Positions 18,561-28,220 of a stretch of 64,000 nucleotides of DNA are shown piece after piece. Position numbers and translations under genes: made by a program. Position 1 is the first letter of the stretch. Each line of letters starts with the position of its first letter. The notes under the pieces were generated by a model. The model was not told the DNA's origin, made no database searches, and saw nothing but the letters and a program-made list of their open reading frames with translations. This stretch comes from Rhizobiaceae bacterium MnEN-MB40S (lineage in GTDB: Bacteria; Pseudomonadota; Alphaproteobacteria; Rhizobiales; Rhizobiaceae): NCBI GenBank assembly GCA_024343425.1, contig BRLC01000009.1, positions 1-64,000 on the forward strand, read 5' to 3'.

Positions 18561-19013
18561 TTGCAGGCGGTTCGCGATCTGCTTGCGGAAACCTGGCATG
18601 CGACCTACGATTCCATTTACGGCGTGGCTGAAGTCGACCGAATAACGTCGGAGTGGCACGCCTACGACCGTCTGCGCGAACGTCTCGACAGACCCGACGC
18701 CGAATTCATCCTTGCCGATACCGGACAAACCATTGCGGGGATGGCCTTTGCGCGCTGTCCGAACGGTGGACGCGTTGTCACGCTGCACCAGCTCTATGTG
18801 GCGCCGTGCTTCCAGACACAGGGCGCCGGAACGGCGCTTCTCGACGAAATCTGCATTTGTTTTCCAAAGGCGCAAAGCGTGCGGCTGGAGGTGGAAGAAG
18901 CAAACCAACGCGCTGTAGAGTTTTACAGGCGAAGGGGATTTGTCCGGACGGGAAAGGCAGCGAGCCTGTCCGACAGTGGCGGCCAAACACTGGAATTCGA
19001 GAAAAGCCTGTGA
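18561..19013 (+). CDS. GNAT family N-acetyltransferase (start uncertain)
   Basis: A GNAT-fold protein of about 150 residues from a TTG at 18561. Motif A is LYVAPCFQTQGAGTALLDEI, with the Q-x-x-G-x-G/A acetyl-CoA loop, and motif B is EEANQRAVEFYRRRGF. The frame is open back to a stop at 18507, and the codons from about 18513 read [16 protein letters not shown]. That looks like the true first beta strand of the fold, yet there is no ATG, GTG or TTG in that stretch. Either a rare start such as ATA or ATC is used just after the gatB stop, or a small mutation removed the start. The substrate is unknown. Confidence 0.75.
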   Translation: MQAVRDLLAETWHATYDSIYGVAEVDRITSEWHAYDRLRERLDRPDAEFILADTGQTIAGMAFARCPNGGRVVTLHQLYVAPCFQTQGAGTALLDEICICFPKAQSVRLEVEEANQRAVEFYRRRGFVRTGKAASLSDSGGQTLEFEKSL

Positions 19014-19134
19014 CCGGGCGCAGCGACGTCACCGAATGGGCGCATTCCCGTGCAATCAGGTCTCATTCGCTGGACAATCGCCGATATGCGCGGCATAAGC
19101 GGACGAGTTCGATCGTGGGCAAAAGAGGTTTCTG

Positions 19135-19533
19135 ATGACGATCAGCCTGGTTCAAGTCTTTGGGTGGTGGCACAAGGCGACCATCGGAACGCTGTTTCAC
19201 ACCTGGCGCAAGGGCGAACGGGTGGGCGAGGACGAATTCGGCAACGTCTACTATCAGGGCGGCAAGGATTCGGAAGGACGCACGCGCCGCTGGGTCATCT
19301 ACAACGGACCGGCCGAGGCGTCCGCCATTCCGCCCGGTTGGCACGGATGGATGCACCACAGGACCGATGTCTCGCCTGCTGACGAGCAATACAAGCCGCG
19401 CGACTGGCAATTGCCGCATCTGCCGAACATGACCGGCACGGGAGCAGCCTATCGTCCCAAGGGGTCTATTCTCAATCCGGCCGAACGTCCGCGTGTGACA
19501 GGCGACTATGACGCCTGGTCGCCGGAAAGCTGA
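19135..19533 (+). CDS. NDUFA12-family complex I accessory protein
   Basis: A 132-residue homologue of the B17.2/NDUFA12 subunit of NADH:ubiquinone oxidoreductase, present in alphaproteobacteria and mitochondria. Typical residues are GTLFHTWRKGERVGEDEFGN, then RRWVIYNG, then PPGWHGWMHH. It is thought to aid assembly or stability at the peripheral arm. AGAGG precedes the ATG. It sits 20 bases before the DUF2155 gene, an order conserved in Rhizobiales. Confidence 0.92.
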   Translation: MTISLVQVFGWWHKATIGTLFHTWRKGERVGEDEFGNVYYQGGKDSEGRTRRWVIYNGPAEASAIPPGWHGWMHHRTDVSPADEQYKPRDWQLPHLPNMTGTGAAYRPKGSILNPAERPRVTGDYDAWSPES

Positions 19534-19553
19534 TATCGGAAAGCCTGCGGCAC

Positions 19554-20096
19554 ATGAACACGAAGCCCCGCATTTCTCTCTCGCGCGCCATCGCGATTTC
19601 GCTCTGCTTGGTCGTGACCGGCGTCGCATCTCCGGCCGCCGCGCAGTCGGAAGTCGAAATCCGGGAACTGGATCTCGAGGCGCCGCCGGCGGACGGAACA
19701 GGCTCGGAGCAGATGGACACCAGCGTCGAGAGCGAGCAGCTTGATCCGGCGCGCGATCCGCGCATCGCCAACAAGGTCGCCGTATTCTCGGGCCTCGACA
19801 AGATCACCGGCCGCATCATCACATTCGACGTCTATATCAACGAGACGGTCCAGTTCGGCGCGCTGCAGGTGACGCCCAGGGTCTGCTATTCGCGTGACGA
19901 AACCGAACAGCCGAAAACGACAACCTTCGTGGAGGTCGATGAAATCACGCTGGACCGCAAGATTCGACGAATTTTTACCGGCTGGATGTTCGCGGATTCG
20001 CCGGGCCTCAACGCCGTCGATCACCCGGTTTACGACGTCTGGCTGAAAAACTGCCGGATGGATTCCGACGTGCCGCCGCCTTCGGCGACGAACTGA
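19554..20096 (+). CDS. DUF2155 secreted protein
   Basis: A 180-residue protein with a signal peptide (residues 1-30, cleavage after SPAAA) and a C-terminal DUF2155 domain. Visible features are GRIITFDVYINETVQFGALQVTPRVCYSRD (positions ~85-114), GWMFADSPGLNAVDHPVYDVWL, and two cysteines that may form a disulfide. The family is alphaproteobacterial, periplasmic and of unknown function. It usually lies beside the NDUFA12-like gene, as here. Confidence 0.88.
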   Translation: MNTKPRISLSRAIAISLCLVVTGVASPAAAQSEVEIRELDLEAPPADGTGSEQMDTSVESEQLDPARDPRIANKVAVFSGLDKITGRIITFDVYINETVQFGALQVTPRVCYSRDETEQPKTTTFVEVDEITLDRKIRRIFTGWMFADSPGLNAVDHPVYDVWLKNCRMDSDVPPPSATN

Positions 20097-20103
20097 CCTT
20101 GGA

Positions 20104-20715
20104 CTAGAAATCCACGTCGATCAGCAGGGCTTCCTCCAGCAATTCGCGATAGACGTTTTTCGGCACCTCAATCGCCCCGAAACGCTCCAGATGCTCCGTC
20201 GTGAATTGCGTGTCGAGCAGCACGAAGCCGCTCTCGATGAGATGACCCACAAGATGGACCAGACAGACCTTCGACGCGTCAGGCGTCCTGGAGAACATGC
20301 TTTCTCCGAAAAACGCGCCCCTGAGGGAAACGCCGTATAGTCCGCCAACGAGCTTGTCGTCTTTCCACGCCTCGACGCTGTGCGCGTGGCCCATATGATG
20401 CAGTTCGGTGTAGAGTTGCCGTATTGTGCCGTTTATCCACGTGTTGAGGCGACCGGGCGCCGGTTCGGCGCATCCGTCCATGACCGCGGTGAAGGCCGTG
20501 TTTCTGCGGATTTCGAACCGTTCTTGCCGAACGACCTTTTTCAGACTCTTCGGAATATGGAAGTCGTCGAGCGGGATGATCCCGCGCATCTCCGGCTCCA
20601 CCCAGAACACGTCCGGGTCGTCGGCTGAATCCGCCATCGGAAAGAGGCCGCAACTATAGGCCTTCAGCAGAAGCTGCGGAGTGATATTCGACCGATCACC
20701 ACTCCCGTGCATCAT
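20104..20715 (-). CDS. aat: Leucyl/phenylalanyl-tRNA-protein transferase
   Basis: A 203-residue Aat that adds Leu or Phe from tRNA to N-terminal Arg or Lys of proteins, marking them for ClpS/ClpAP degradation (N-degron pathway). Motifs are [23 protein letters not shown] at residues ~20-42, [20 protein letters not shown], and [13 protein letters not shown]. It follows accC on the same strand with a 6-base gap and is likely in the same operon. It converges on DUF2155. Confidence 0.95.
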   Translation of the reverse strand: MMHGSGDRSNITPQLLLKAYSCGLFPMADSADDPDVFWVEPEMRGIIPLDDFHIPKSLKKVVRQERFEIRRNTAFTAVMDGCAEPAPGRLNTWINGTIRQLYTELHHMGHAHSVEAWKDDKLVGGLYGVSLRGAFFGESMFSRTPDASKVCLVHLVGHLIESGFVLLDTQFTTEHLERFGAIEVPKNVYRELLEEALLIDVDF

Positions 20716-20721
20716 GAGAAA

Positions 20722-22071
20722 CTACCCCTGATTCCCGGCCAGGTACTTCTCCAGCCAATGGATATCATAATCGCCGCTGGCGATGTCGGGATTGGACAAC
20801 AGCTCGCTGAACAACGGGATCGTGGTCTTGATGCCGTCGATGACGAATTCGCCAAGCGCGCGACGCAGTCGCATCATCGCCTCGGGGCGCGTGCGACCAT
20901 GCACGATGAGCTTGCCGATCAGGCTGTCGTAGTAGGGCGGGATCTTGTACCCCTGATAGACGCCGGAATCCACGCGTACGCCGAGACCGCCCGGCGGGTG
21001 ATAGTGTGTTATCGTGCCGGGAGACGGCGTGAAGGTCTTGGGATCCTCGGCGTTGATGCGGCATTCGATCGCGTGGCCGGTGAACTGGATCTCGTCCTGG
21101 GCGACGGAGAGACCGTCTCCGGAAGCGACCCGAATCTGTTCGTTGACGAGGTCGATGCCGGTGATGGCTTCCGTGACGGGGTGCTCGACCTGCAGACGGG
21201 TGTTCATCTCGATGAAATAGAACTCGCCGTTTTCATACAGGAATTCGACCGTGCCCGCGCCGCGGTATTTCAGCTTTTGCATGGCGCGCGCGCAGATCAT
21301 GCCGATCTTCTCGCGCAGTTCCGGCGTCAGGGCGGGTGAATTCGCCTCTTCCCAGATCTTCTGGTGACGGCGCTGCAGCGAACAGTCGCGCTCTCCGAGA
21401 TGAACGGCGGCGCCTTCGCCATCGCCCATCACCTGAACTTCGATGTGACGCGGCTGGCCCAGATATTTCTCGATATAGACGGAACTGTTTCCGAAGGCGG
21501 CCTCGGCCTCCTTTTGCGCCGTTGCAAGCGCCACCGCCAATTCGCTTTCATTGCGGGCGACTTTCATGCCGCGGCCGCCGCCGCCGGCGGTCGCCTTGAT
21601 CAGGACCGGATAGCCGATTTCGGCGGCCACGCGTTTCCCGGCGGCTTCATCGGTCACTTCGCCGTCGGAGCCCGGAACGACCGGAATGCCAAGTTCCTCC
21701 GCCGTTTTCTTGGCGGTGATCTTGTCGCCCATGAGATGGATATGTTCGGCGGTCGGCCCGATGAAGGTGATGCCGTGGGCTTCCAGGATTTCGGCGAATT
21801 TCGCGTTTTCCGACAGGAAGCCGTATCCCGGATGAACCGAATCCGCGCCGGTGATTTCACAGGCCGCCACGATCTGGTGGATATTGAGATAGCTCTCCCG
21901 GCTTGCGGGCGGGCCTATGCAGACGCTTTCGTCGGCGAGCCTCACGTGCATGGCGTCGGCGTCCGCGGTCGAGTGGACAGCAACGGTGCTTATGCCGAGT
22001 TCCTTGCAGGCACGCAAAACACGAAGGGCGATTTCGCCGCGATTGGCTATGAGAACTTTCGAGAGCATCAC
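20722..22071 (-). CDS. accC: Acetyl-CoA carboxylase, biotin carboxylase subunit
   Basis: A 449-residue biotin carboxylase of the ATP-grasp superfamily that carboxylates biotin on AccB using bicarbonate and ATP. Motifs are [26 protein letters not shown] (glycine-rich lid), [12 protein letters not shown] and [14 protein letters not shown]. Full length. It follows accB by 6 bases. Either of the two adjacent Met codons (22071 or 22068) may be the start. Confidence 0.97.
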   Translation of the reverse strand: MMLSKVLIANRGEIALRVLRACKELGISTVAVHSTADADAMHVRLADESVCIGPPASRESYLNIHQIVAACEITGADSVHPGYGFLSENAKFAEILEAHGITFIGPTAEHIHLMGDKITAKKTAEELGIPVVPGSDGEVTDEAAGKRVAAEIGYPVLIKATAGGGGRGMKVARNESELAVALATAQKEAEAAFGNSSVYIEKYLGQPRHIEVQVMGDGEGAAVHLGERDCSLQRRHQKIWEEANSPALTPELREKIGMICARAMQKLKYRGAGTVEFLYENGEFYFIEMNTRLQVEHPVTEAITGIDLVNEQIRVASGDGLSVAQDEIQFTGHAIECRINAEDPKTFTPSPGTITHYHPPGGLGVRVDSGVYQGYKIPPYYDSLIGKLIVHGRTRPEAMMRLRRALGEFVIDGIKTTIPLFSELLSNPDIASGDYDIHWLEKYLAGNQG

Positions 22072-22077
22072 GCGATC

Positions 22078-22551
22078 CTACTCGATGACGAGAAGCGGTT
22101 CGCCGAACTCGACAGGCTGGGCGTCCTCGACAAGTATGGCTGTCACCTTGCCGGAGCGCGGGGCCGGGATCTGGTTCATCGTCTTCATGGCTTCGATGAT
22201 CAACAGCGGCTCGCCTTCCGACACCGACTGACCGACCTCGACGAAGGGGCGCGCGTCGGGCGAGGGGGCCAGATAGGCCGTTCCGACCATCGGCGCGGTG
22301 ACGGCGTTGGAAAGATCGTTCGCCGGAGGCGTTGCGCCGCCGGAGGCGGCGGGGGCGGCAGCCGGCGCCGGCGCGGGCGCGGCTTGCTGCGACGGCGGCG
22401 CATAGTAGGTGACGGAGCTTTCGCGGCTTCGGGAAACCCGGATGCGAAGATCGTCCTGTTCGATTTCTATTTCGGTCAGATCGGTTTCGTTCAGTATTGT
22501 CGCGAGATCACGAACGAGATCCTGATCGATCCCAGATTTTTTTGTTGCCAT
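22078..22551 (-). CDS. accB: Acetyl-CoA carboxylase, biotin carboxyl carrier protein
   Basis: A 157-residue BCCP. The N-terminal ~55 residues bind AccC, a middle Ala/Pro-rich linker (residues ~60-85) is flexible, and the C-terminal biotinyl domain contains EAMKTM, whose Lys is biotinylated. It lies between aroQ (19 bases upstream) and accC, the usual alphaproteobacterial order. Confidence 0.96.
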   Translation of the reverse strand: MATKKSGIDQDLVRDLATILNETDLTEIEIEQDDLRIRVSRSRESSVTYYAPPSQQAAPAPAPAAAPAASGGATPPANDLSNAVTAPMVGTAYLAPSPDARPFVEVGQSVSEGEPLLIIEAMKTMNQIPAPRSGKVTAILVEDAQPVEFGEPLLVIE

Positions 22552-22570
22552 CGAAATGGACCCTTCGTTT

Positions 22571-23011
22571 TTATTTGCCCGTCATGTCGGCCAGCGCCCG
22601 CAGGGCCAGCATATAGCTGCCTGGGCCGAAACCGCAAATGACGCCCTTGGACACAGGGGCGGTCATGGATACATGACGGAACGCTTCTCTTGCATGAATA
22701 TTGGACAGGTGCAGCTCGACGACCGGGATGTCGATGGAGCGGATTGCATCGTGCAACGCGATGGATGTGTGCCCGTAGGCGCCTGGATTGAGCGCAACGC
22801 CGTCGGCCTTGTCGCCGGCTTCCTGCAGCCAGTCCACCAGCACGCCTTCGTGGTTGCTCTGCCGGAAATCGATCTTGATTCCAAGTGTTTCGCCGAGATT
22901 GTGGCAGTCGGCTTCAATGGCGTCCAATGTCTTTCCGCCATAGATCCCGGGTTCTCTCTTGCCGAGGGCGTTGAGATTCGGTCCGTTCAGGACATAGACG
23001 GTTGAAACCAT
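22571..23011 (-). CDS. aroQ: Type II 3-dehydroquinate dehydratase
   Basis: A 146-residue type II dehydroquinase of the shikimate pathway that dehydrates 3-dehydroquinate to 3-dehydroshikimate as a dodecamer. Motifs are [19 protein letters not shown] with the catalytic Tyr, the lid Arg segment, [10 protein letters not shown], and [13 protein letters not shown] with the catalytic His. It begins the aroQ-accB-accC-aat run. The 197 bases before it contain a TATAAT on the minus strand at 23123-23128, though no clear -35 is seen. Confidence 0.96.
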   Translation of the reverse strand: MVSTVYVLNGPNLNALGKREPGIYGGKTLDAIEADCHNLGETLGIKIDFRQSNHEGVLVDWLQEAGDKADGVALNPGAYGHTSIALHDAIRSIDIPVVELHLSNIHAREAFRHVSMTAPVSKGVICGFGPGSYMLALRALADMTGK

Positions 23012-23169
23012 TGTGCCAGACTATCCTCGATCGTCGCAGACCCCGACATATAGACGGGCAAATTCGGCAGGAAAAGCCCTGACTTAGGGTTCTCTGCTAA
23101 TTGATATTCGAAACTTGTTGAAATTATACTACCGGTGAATTCAACCGACGCAGCAATTCCGTGGAATAC

Positions 23170-23193
23170 GAACGGCGCCCTTGGACGCCGTTC
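23170..23193 (-). terminator. Inverted repeat after dsbA
   Basis: GAACGGCG and CGCCGTTC form a perfect 8-bp stem with an 8-base loop, 15 bases past the dsbA stop. There is no T-run on either strand, so termination is plausible but not sure; it may instead be an mRNA 3'-end stabiliser. Confidence 0.45.
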
Positions 23194-23208
23194 TCAATCA
23201 GTGGACGA

Positions 23209-23976
23209 TCAGCAGGTGGCGCTGTCGCAGTTCCTGACGTTCTCGATCTTGCTTGCAAGCTGCTGCACGCCGACCGCGCCGAACACAGTTTCGTCGCCTA
23301 CCACGTAGGAAGGCGTTCCGGAAATTCCCAGCATATCCGCAAGCTGGAAGGTTTCACGATACCCCTGTTCTATCGACGGGTCGTCCATCGCCGCCTTCAA
23401 CTCGGCCTCGTCGACGCCCAGCGAGAGGGCGATTTCCATGGCGGCTTCCTCGTTGGCCCTGCCGTGTCCGCCAAGAAGGGAACGGTGAAACTCCGCATAG
23501 TGCTCGGGCGCGACGATATGCAGGGCGCTCGCCACCCGGTGCGCCGCGACCGAATCCTCTCCAAGGATCGGAAATTCCTTCAGCACAAATCGAACATCCG
23601 AATTGTTGGCCAGGATGTCTTCCATGTCCTTGAGCGCGCGCTTGCAGTATCCGCAATTGTAGTCGAAGAACTCGACGATCGTGATTTCGCCTTCCGGGTT
23701 GCCGAGGATGACGTTGCTCGGTGAATCGAAAATGGCTTCGCTTGCATTGGCGATAATGTCCCGGGACTTTTCCTTCTGCAGGACTTCCTGCTTGGCCTCG
23801 TAGGCTTTCTGCACCTCGAACAGGATCTCCGGATTGGCGATCAGGTATTCCCGAATGAACGCGCCAAGCTCTTCCTTTTCCGAATCGTCGAGCGCCTGGG
23901 AGGGCAGGACGACGCAAATCGATGCGACGGCGGCAAAAAGGAGTGTCGCGAAGCGTTTTGTCATGGATCGTATCAT
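23209..23976 (-). CDS. DsbA family thiol oxidoreductase, exported
   Basis: A 255-residue periplasmic thioredoxin-fold protein. It has a signal peptide (residues ~1-26, ending PSQAL), a helical N-terminal segment, then EFFDYNCGYCKRAL with the CGYC redox pair, an inserted helical domain, and SGTPSYVVG with the cis-Pro. Similar proteins (Com1/BdbD-like) form or isomerise disulfides. GAGAGGA precedes the ATG at 23976. The frame is open 72 codons further upstream, but that extension has no export signal at its start. Confidence 0.88.
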   Translation of the reverse strand: MIRSMTKRFATLLFAAVASICVVLPSQALDDSEKEELGAFIREYLIANPEILFEVQKAYEAKQEVLQKEKSRDIIANASEAIFDSPSNVILGNPEGEITIVEFFDYNCGYCKRALKDMEDILANNSDVRFVLKEFPILGEDSVAAHRVASALHIVAPEHYAEFHRSLLGGHGRANEEAAMEIALSLGVDEAELKAAMDDPSIEQGYRETFQLADMLGISGTPSYVVGDETVFGAVGVQQLASKIENVRNCDSATC

Positions 23977-24235
23977 TGGGTCCTCTCGATGCGCCGAACC
24001 AGACCGGCGGTTACTTCTACGGTTGTTACAAACAAATATCGTCGCCTTTGTGATCGACGTTTCCCGGACAGGCCCCTGAAGGCTGGGCCGACATGTAGCG
24101 CGGTTTCCATGCTTTGCACAGGGACTTGCCTTCCCATTTCCCACGAATGTGAAGAGCATCGAACGGTTGTGATGAGGACGCCGATAGGGCATGTGTCGGG
24201 CTGATCACAGGATCCGACGCAGGACACGACCTCCC

Positions 24236-25393
24236 ATGAAAATTTCCAGACGCAGCCAGGTAGAGCCATTCCACGCCATGGATGTGCTGGCCGAAGCCAT
24301 CGAACGCAAGCGGCAGGGCCGGCCGGTCATCTCGCTGGCGGTAGGTCAGCCGGCCAGTCCTGCGCCCAGGGCGGTGCTGGACGCCGCGCGCGAGGCGCTT
24401 GTCGTGGGACGGCTGGGCTATACGGATACGCTCGGGCTGATCGAACTGCGTCAGGCGATCGCCGCTTATTACCGGCGGAGGCACGGCGTTGATATCGACC
24501 CTGCGAGGATAGCGGTCACGACCGGCTCCTCAGCCGGTTTCAATCTGGCTTTCCTGGCTCTCTTCGATCCGGGCGACCGGATTGCGATTACCCGGCCGGG
24601 CTATCCGGCCTATCGGAACATCATGGCGGCGCTTGGCCTTGAGGTGGTGGAGATTGCAGTCGATCGCGCCAGCGACTTCACGCTCTCGCCGGCTGTTCTG
24701 GAGGACGCAGCCCGGACCCATGGCAGGATCGACGGTGTATTGCTCGCCAGCCCCGCCAATCCCACCGGCACGGTGACGGGGAAGGGCGCACTGGAAGCAG
24801 TCATGACCTACTGCCGCGAAAACGAGATCACCTTCATTTCGGACGAGATCTACCACGGGCTGACATTTGCCGGCGATGAAACGACGGCGCTCTCGCTTGG
24901 CGACGAAGCAGTCGTCATCAACTCGTTCTCGAAATATTATTGCATGACGGGGTGGCGGATCGGCTGGATGGTGCTGCCGGAGCAGGCGGTTCGTCCAATC
25001 GAACGCATTGGCCAGAACCTCTATATCAGCCCGCCGGAACTCTCCCAGATCGCGGCCTGCGCGGCGTTCGACGCGACGTCTGAACTGGAGGCGGTCAAGG
25101 CCGTCTATGGCGAGAACCGAAACATGTTTCTGGAAAGATTGCCGAAGATAGGCTTTTCGATCGCGTCACCAATGGACGGCGCCTTTTACGCCTACGCCGA
25201 CGCCAGCCGGTTTACCAACGACACGTCCGAATTTGCGCGGAGCATGCTGGAGGCCATCGACGTGGCGGCGACGCCTGGCAAGGATTTCGATCCGGTCGAC
25301 GGACACAAGACGATACGCTTCTCCTATGCCGGCTCAAGCGCGGACATGGCGGAGGCGCTGGATCGTATCGAGGATTGGCTGGCTACAAAATAG
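24236..25393 (+). CDS. Class I/II PLP-dependent aminotransferase
   Basis: A 385-residue fold-type I aminotransferase. Motifs are GSSAGFNLAF (phosphate loop), SPANPTGT, SDEIYHGLTF with the PLP Asp, NSFSKYYCMTGWRIGW with the Schiff-base Lys, and a C-terminal Arg (KTIRFSYA) for the substrate carboxylate. It resembles AspC-like enzymes; the amino-acid specificity is not readable. It is divergent from dsbA, and the 258 bases between them hold no other gene. I chose the ATG at 24236 since upstream codons show no family match. Confidence 0.88.
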   Translation: MKISRRSQVEPFHAMDVLAEAIERKRQGRPVISLAVGQPASPAPRAVLDAAREALVVGRLGYTDTLGLIELRQAIAAYYRRRHGVDIDPARIAVTTGSSAGFNLAFLALFDPGDRIAITRPGYPAYRNIMAALGLEVVEIAVDRASDFTLSPAVLEDAARTHGRIDGVLLASPANPTGTVTGKGALEAVMTYCRENEITFISDEIYHGLTFAGDETTALSLGDEAVVINSFSKYYCMTGWRIGWMVLPEQAVRPIERIGQNLYISPPELSQIAACAAFDATSELEAVKAVYGENRNMFLERLPKIGFSIASPMDGAFYAYADASRFTNDTSEFARSMLEAIDVAATPGKDFDPVDGHKTIRFSYAGSSADMAEALDRIEDWLATK

Positions 25394-25395
25394 AA

Positions 25396-25418
25396 ACGGC
25401 CGAACCGGGTTCGGCCGT
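25396..25418. terminator. Hairpin between convergent aminotransferase and rne genes
   Basis: ACGGCCGAAC and GTTCGGCCGT form a perfect 10-bp stem around a 3-base loop, starting 3 bases after the aminotransferase stop and 13 bases from the rne stop. The T-run is poor on the plus strand. On the minus strand it is preceded by A/T-rich sequence only. It probably serves the aminotransferase or both genes. Confidence 0.6.
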
Positions 25419-25430
25419 CTCGATAAGATC

Positions 25431-28220
25431 TTAAAAGAAACCGCGGCGTTGCCACCAGCCGACTTTCTTTTCCTTCGGCTCCTCCGATTCCGCGGCGTCG
25501 CCAGGCGCAGTGGACGTCAGAACCGGCTCGCTGCTCGCTGCGGCGTCCGAACCGGATTTGCGGCGTGAACGCTTGGGCTTTTCCGGAGACTCGGCGCTGC
25601 TTTCGGCTGTGGCCGATGCGACTTCGTCGACATCAGGTTCGACGGCGGGCGCATCCTCGGCGACGGGTTTTTCTTCCACATCCTTCGCGCGTGGTTTGCG
25701 ACGCGACCGGGATTTGCGCGGTGCGGCTTCCTGCTCTTCGGCCTTCGCCTCTTCAGCAGGCGCAGCATCGTCCGCCGGCTGCGGCGCGACAGCTGTTTCC
25801 GCTTCAGCAGGCGCTGTTGCGACAGGTTCCCCGGCGTTATCCGCTATAGTCGCGTCAGGGCTTTCGCTGTCGGCGGCGACTGCATTTTCCTGGCCACCGG
25901 CTTCGCCGTCGCGATTGCGCCGACCACCGCGTTTTCCACGTCTGCGGCGCTTGCGTCTTTGATCGCCTTCGCCGCCATCCTGCTCGTCCGATACGGCTTC
26001 AGCTGTCGACGGTTCGTCATCCGACGCCGCATCGCCAGTCGCTGCTTCCTGCTGTTCACCGCCACCGCGGCCGCCCCGCTTGCGCCGGCGGCGCTTGCGC
26101 TTGCGGCCTTCGCCTTCGGAATCGCCGTTATCCTGTTCATCATCGGCGCTTTCGATCACCGCGACGTTGTCATCTTCTGTTTCAACAAATGGGATCACGA
26201 TGTCTTCGACGACGACCGGGTCTTCGACTTTCTCGCCCTGGACGATGGTGACCATCTGCTGACCGACGGAAGGATCGGCTTCGAGCGTGATCGTCAGGCC
26301 GAAACGGGATTCCAGATCCCGGATCGTGTCGCGCTTCTGGTTGAGCACATACAGAGCTGTTTCCGGCAAGGTGCGCAGGGTGATGTTGTACTTTGTGTTG
26401 CGCAGCAGATAATCCTCTGCAGTGCGCAGGACGTGCAGGGCGACGGACGACAGCGAGCGCACGTAACCCGTGCCTGCGCAGTGTTCGCAAACCTGCATCG
26501 TGCTTTCAAGAACGCTGGCGCGAATGCGCTGACGCGACATTTCCAGAAGGCCGAAATGGGAGATGCGACCGACCTGGATGCGCGCCCGGTCGTTCTTCAG
26601 GCAGTCTTTCAGCTTCTTCTCGACGGACCGGTTGTTGCGCTTCTCCTCCATGTCGATGAAGTCGATCACGATCAGGCCGGCAAGGTCGCGAAGACGAAGC
26701 TGGCGCGCCACTTCCTCGGCGGCCTCCAGGTTCGTGCGCAGCGCCGTGTCCTCGATCGAATGCTCCTTGGTCGAGCGGCCGGAGTTGACGTCGATGGCGA
26801 CCAGCGCTTCGGTCTGGTTGATGATGATGTAGCCGCCCGATTTCAGCGTAACCTGCGGCTGCAGCATCTTGTCGAGCTGCGCCTCAATGCCCGACCGGGC
26901 AAAGATCGGCTGCACGTCCCGATAGGGCTGCACCGCCTTTGCGTGGCTCGGCATCAGCATCTTCATGAAGTCCTTGGCTTCCCGGTATCCTTCCTCGCCG
27001 GAAACAATGACTTCGCCGATATCCTTGTTGTAGAGGTCGCGGATGGAGCGCTTGATCAGGCTGCCTTCCTCATAGACAAGACACGGCGCCATGGAGGAGA
27101 GGGTCAGGTTGCGGACGTTCTCCCAAAGGCGCATCAGGTATTCGAAATCGCGCTTGATCTCCGACTTGGTGCGGTTGGCGCCGGCGGTGCGCAGAATGAC
27201 GCCCATGCCTTGCGCGACATCCAGTCCGCGCGCGATCTCCTTGAGACGCTTGCGGTCCTGCACATTCGTGATCTTGCGGGAAATGCCGCCGCCGCGCGCG
27301 GTGTTGGGCATCAGGACGGAATAACGGCCGGCCAGAGACAGATACGTCGTGAGGGCCGCGCCCTTGTTGCCGCGCTCTTCCTTGACAACCTGCACAAGCA
27401 GGATCTGGCGGCGCTTGATGACTTCCTGGATGCGGTACTGCTTGCGTGTCTTGCGCGCGCGGTCGGGCACTTCTTCCAGAGCGTCCTCGGCGCCGACGAG
27501 TTCGACGCTCCTGTCGCTGTCGTCTTCGGTGGCGTCGTCGTCGCCATCATCCTCATCATCGACGCCGGGCTCCCGGCGAACGGCTTCGGTCACCTGGTCG
27601 GCGTCGATAGCCGCGGCCATCGTCTCCGGCGGGGAGTTCTTGTCGTCTTCTTCGTTGCCTGCAGCCTCCTGGCTTTCCGCTGCGTCTACTGGCGCTTCAT
27701 CCTGCGGGGCAGGGGCTGCGACCTCTTCAGAAGACGCCTGCGCTGCGTCGTCAGACGGTTCAGGACTGGAACTGTCGTCGGTTGCGGTCGCCTCGACGGC
27801 GTCATCCGAACTGTCGCTCTTTGCAGTCTTGCCGGCGGATTCGGCCGTCTTGCTGCGGCTTCGCCTTGACCGGCTCTTGCGACGGGCGGGCTTTTCCGTT
27901 TCCTCAGGCTGGTCGTCGTCATCATCCATCGATTCCTGGGCTTCAGCCTCAAGAAGCGCCTGACGATCGGCGACCGGGATCTGGTAATAGTCGGGATGGA
28001 TTTCCGAAAAGGCGAGAAAGCCGTGGCGATTACCGCCGTAGTCGACAAAGGCCGCCTGTAGTGAGGGTTCGACGCGAGTTACTTTTGCCAGATAGATGTT
28101 TCCGCGCAGCTGCTTCTTGTGCTGCGATTCGAAATCAAATTCCTCGATTCTGTTTCCACGAACCACGACGACGCGAGTTTCTTCCTCGTGGGACGCGTCG
28201 ATCAGCATTTTGTCTGCCAT
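25431..28220 (-). CDS. rne: Ribonuclease E
   Basis: A 929-residue endoribonuclease that initiates mRNA decay and processes rRNA and tRNA, scaffold of the degradosome. The N-terminus MADKMLIDASHEEETRVVVV starts the catalytic half. The S1 domain is split by a long acidic, Ser/Ala/Glu-rich insertion (residues ~95-250), usual in alphaproteobacteria. The DNase I-like core carries AIDVNSGRSTK and IDFIDM with metal aspartates, and the Zn-link is CEHCAGTG. The C-terminal ~270 residues are disordered, with Arg-rich blocks (RKRKRRRRK). The protein ends VGWWQRRGFF, a GWW tail like the one that docks PNPase in Caulobacter. The start at 28220 matches the conserved N-terminus; a longer frame upstream does not. 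Confidence 0.95.
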   Translation of the reverse strand: MADKMLIDASHEEETRVVVVRGNRIEEFDFESQHKKQLRGNIYLAKVTRVEPSLQAAFVDYGGNRHGFLAFSEIHPDYYQIPVADRQALLEAEAQESMDDDDDQPEETEKPARRKSRSRRSRSKTAESAGKTAKSDSSDDAVEATATDDSSSPEPSDDAAQASSEEVAAPAPQDEAPVDAAESQEAAGNEEDDKNSPPETMAAAIDADQVTEAVRREPGVDDEDDGDDDATEDDSDRSVELVGAEDALEEVPDRARKTRKQYRIQEVIKRRQILLVQVVKEERGNKGAALTTYLSLAGRYSVLMPNTARGGGISRKITNVQDRKRLKEIARGLDVAQGMGVILRTAGANRTKSEIKRDFEYLMRLWENVRNLTLSSMAPCLVYEEGSLIKRSIRDLYNKDIGEVIVSGEEGYREAKDFMKMLMPSHAKAVQPYRDVQPIFARSGIEAQLDKMLQPQVTLKSGGYIIINQTEALVAIDVNSGRSTKEHSIEDTALRTNLEAAEEVARQLRLRDLAGLIVIDFIDMEEKRNNRSVEKKLKDCLKNDRARIQVGRISHFGLLEMSRQRIRASVLESTMQVCEHCAGTGYVRSLSSVALHVLRTAEDYLLRNTKYNITLRTLPETALYVLNQKRDTIRDLESRFGLTITLEADPSVGQQMVTIVQGEKVEDPVVVEDIVIPFVETEDDNVAVIESADDEQDNGDSEGEGRKRKRRRRKRGGRGGGEQQEAATGDAASDDEPSTAEAVSDEQDGGEGDQRRKRRRRGKRGGRRNRDGEAGGQENAVAADSESPDATIADNAGEPVATAPAEAETAVAPQPADDAAPAEEAKAEEQEAAPRKSRSRRKPRAKDVEEKPVAEDAPAVEPDVDEVASATAESSAESPEKPKRSRRKSGSDAAASSEPVLTSTAPGDAAESEEPKEKKVGWWQRRGFF

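Noticed and set aside
25959-27869. A 636-codon open frame antisense to rne
   Set aside because: Lies opposite conserved RNase E coding sequence and shows no family motif.
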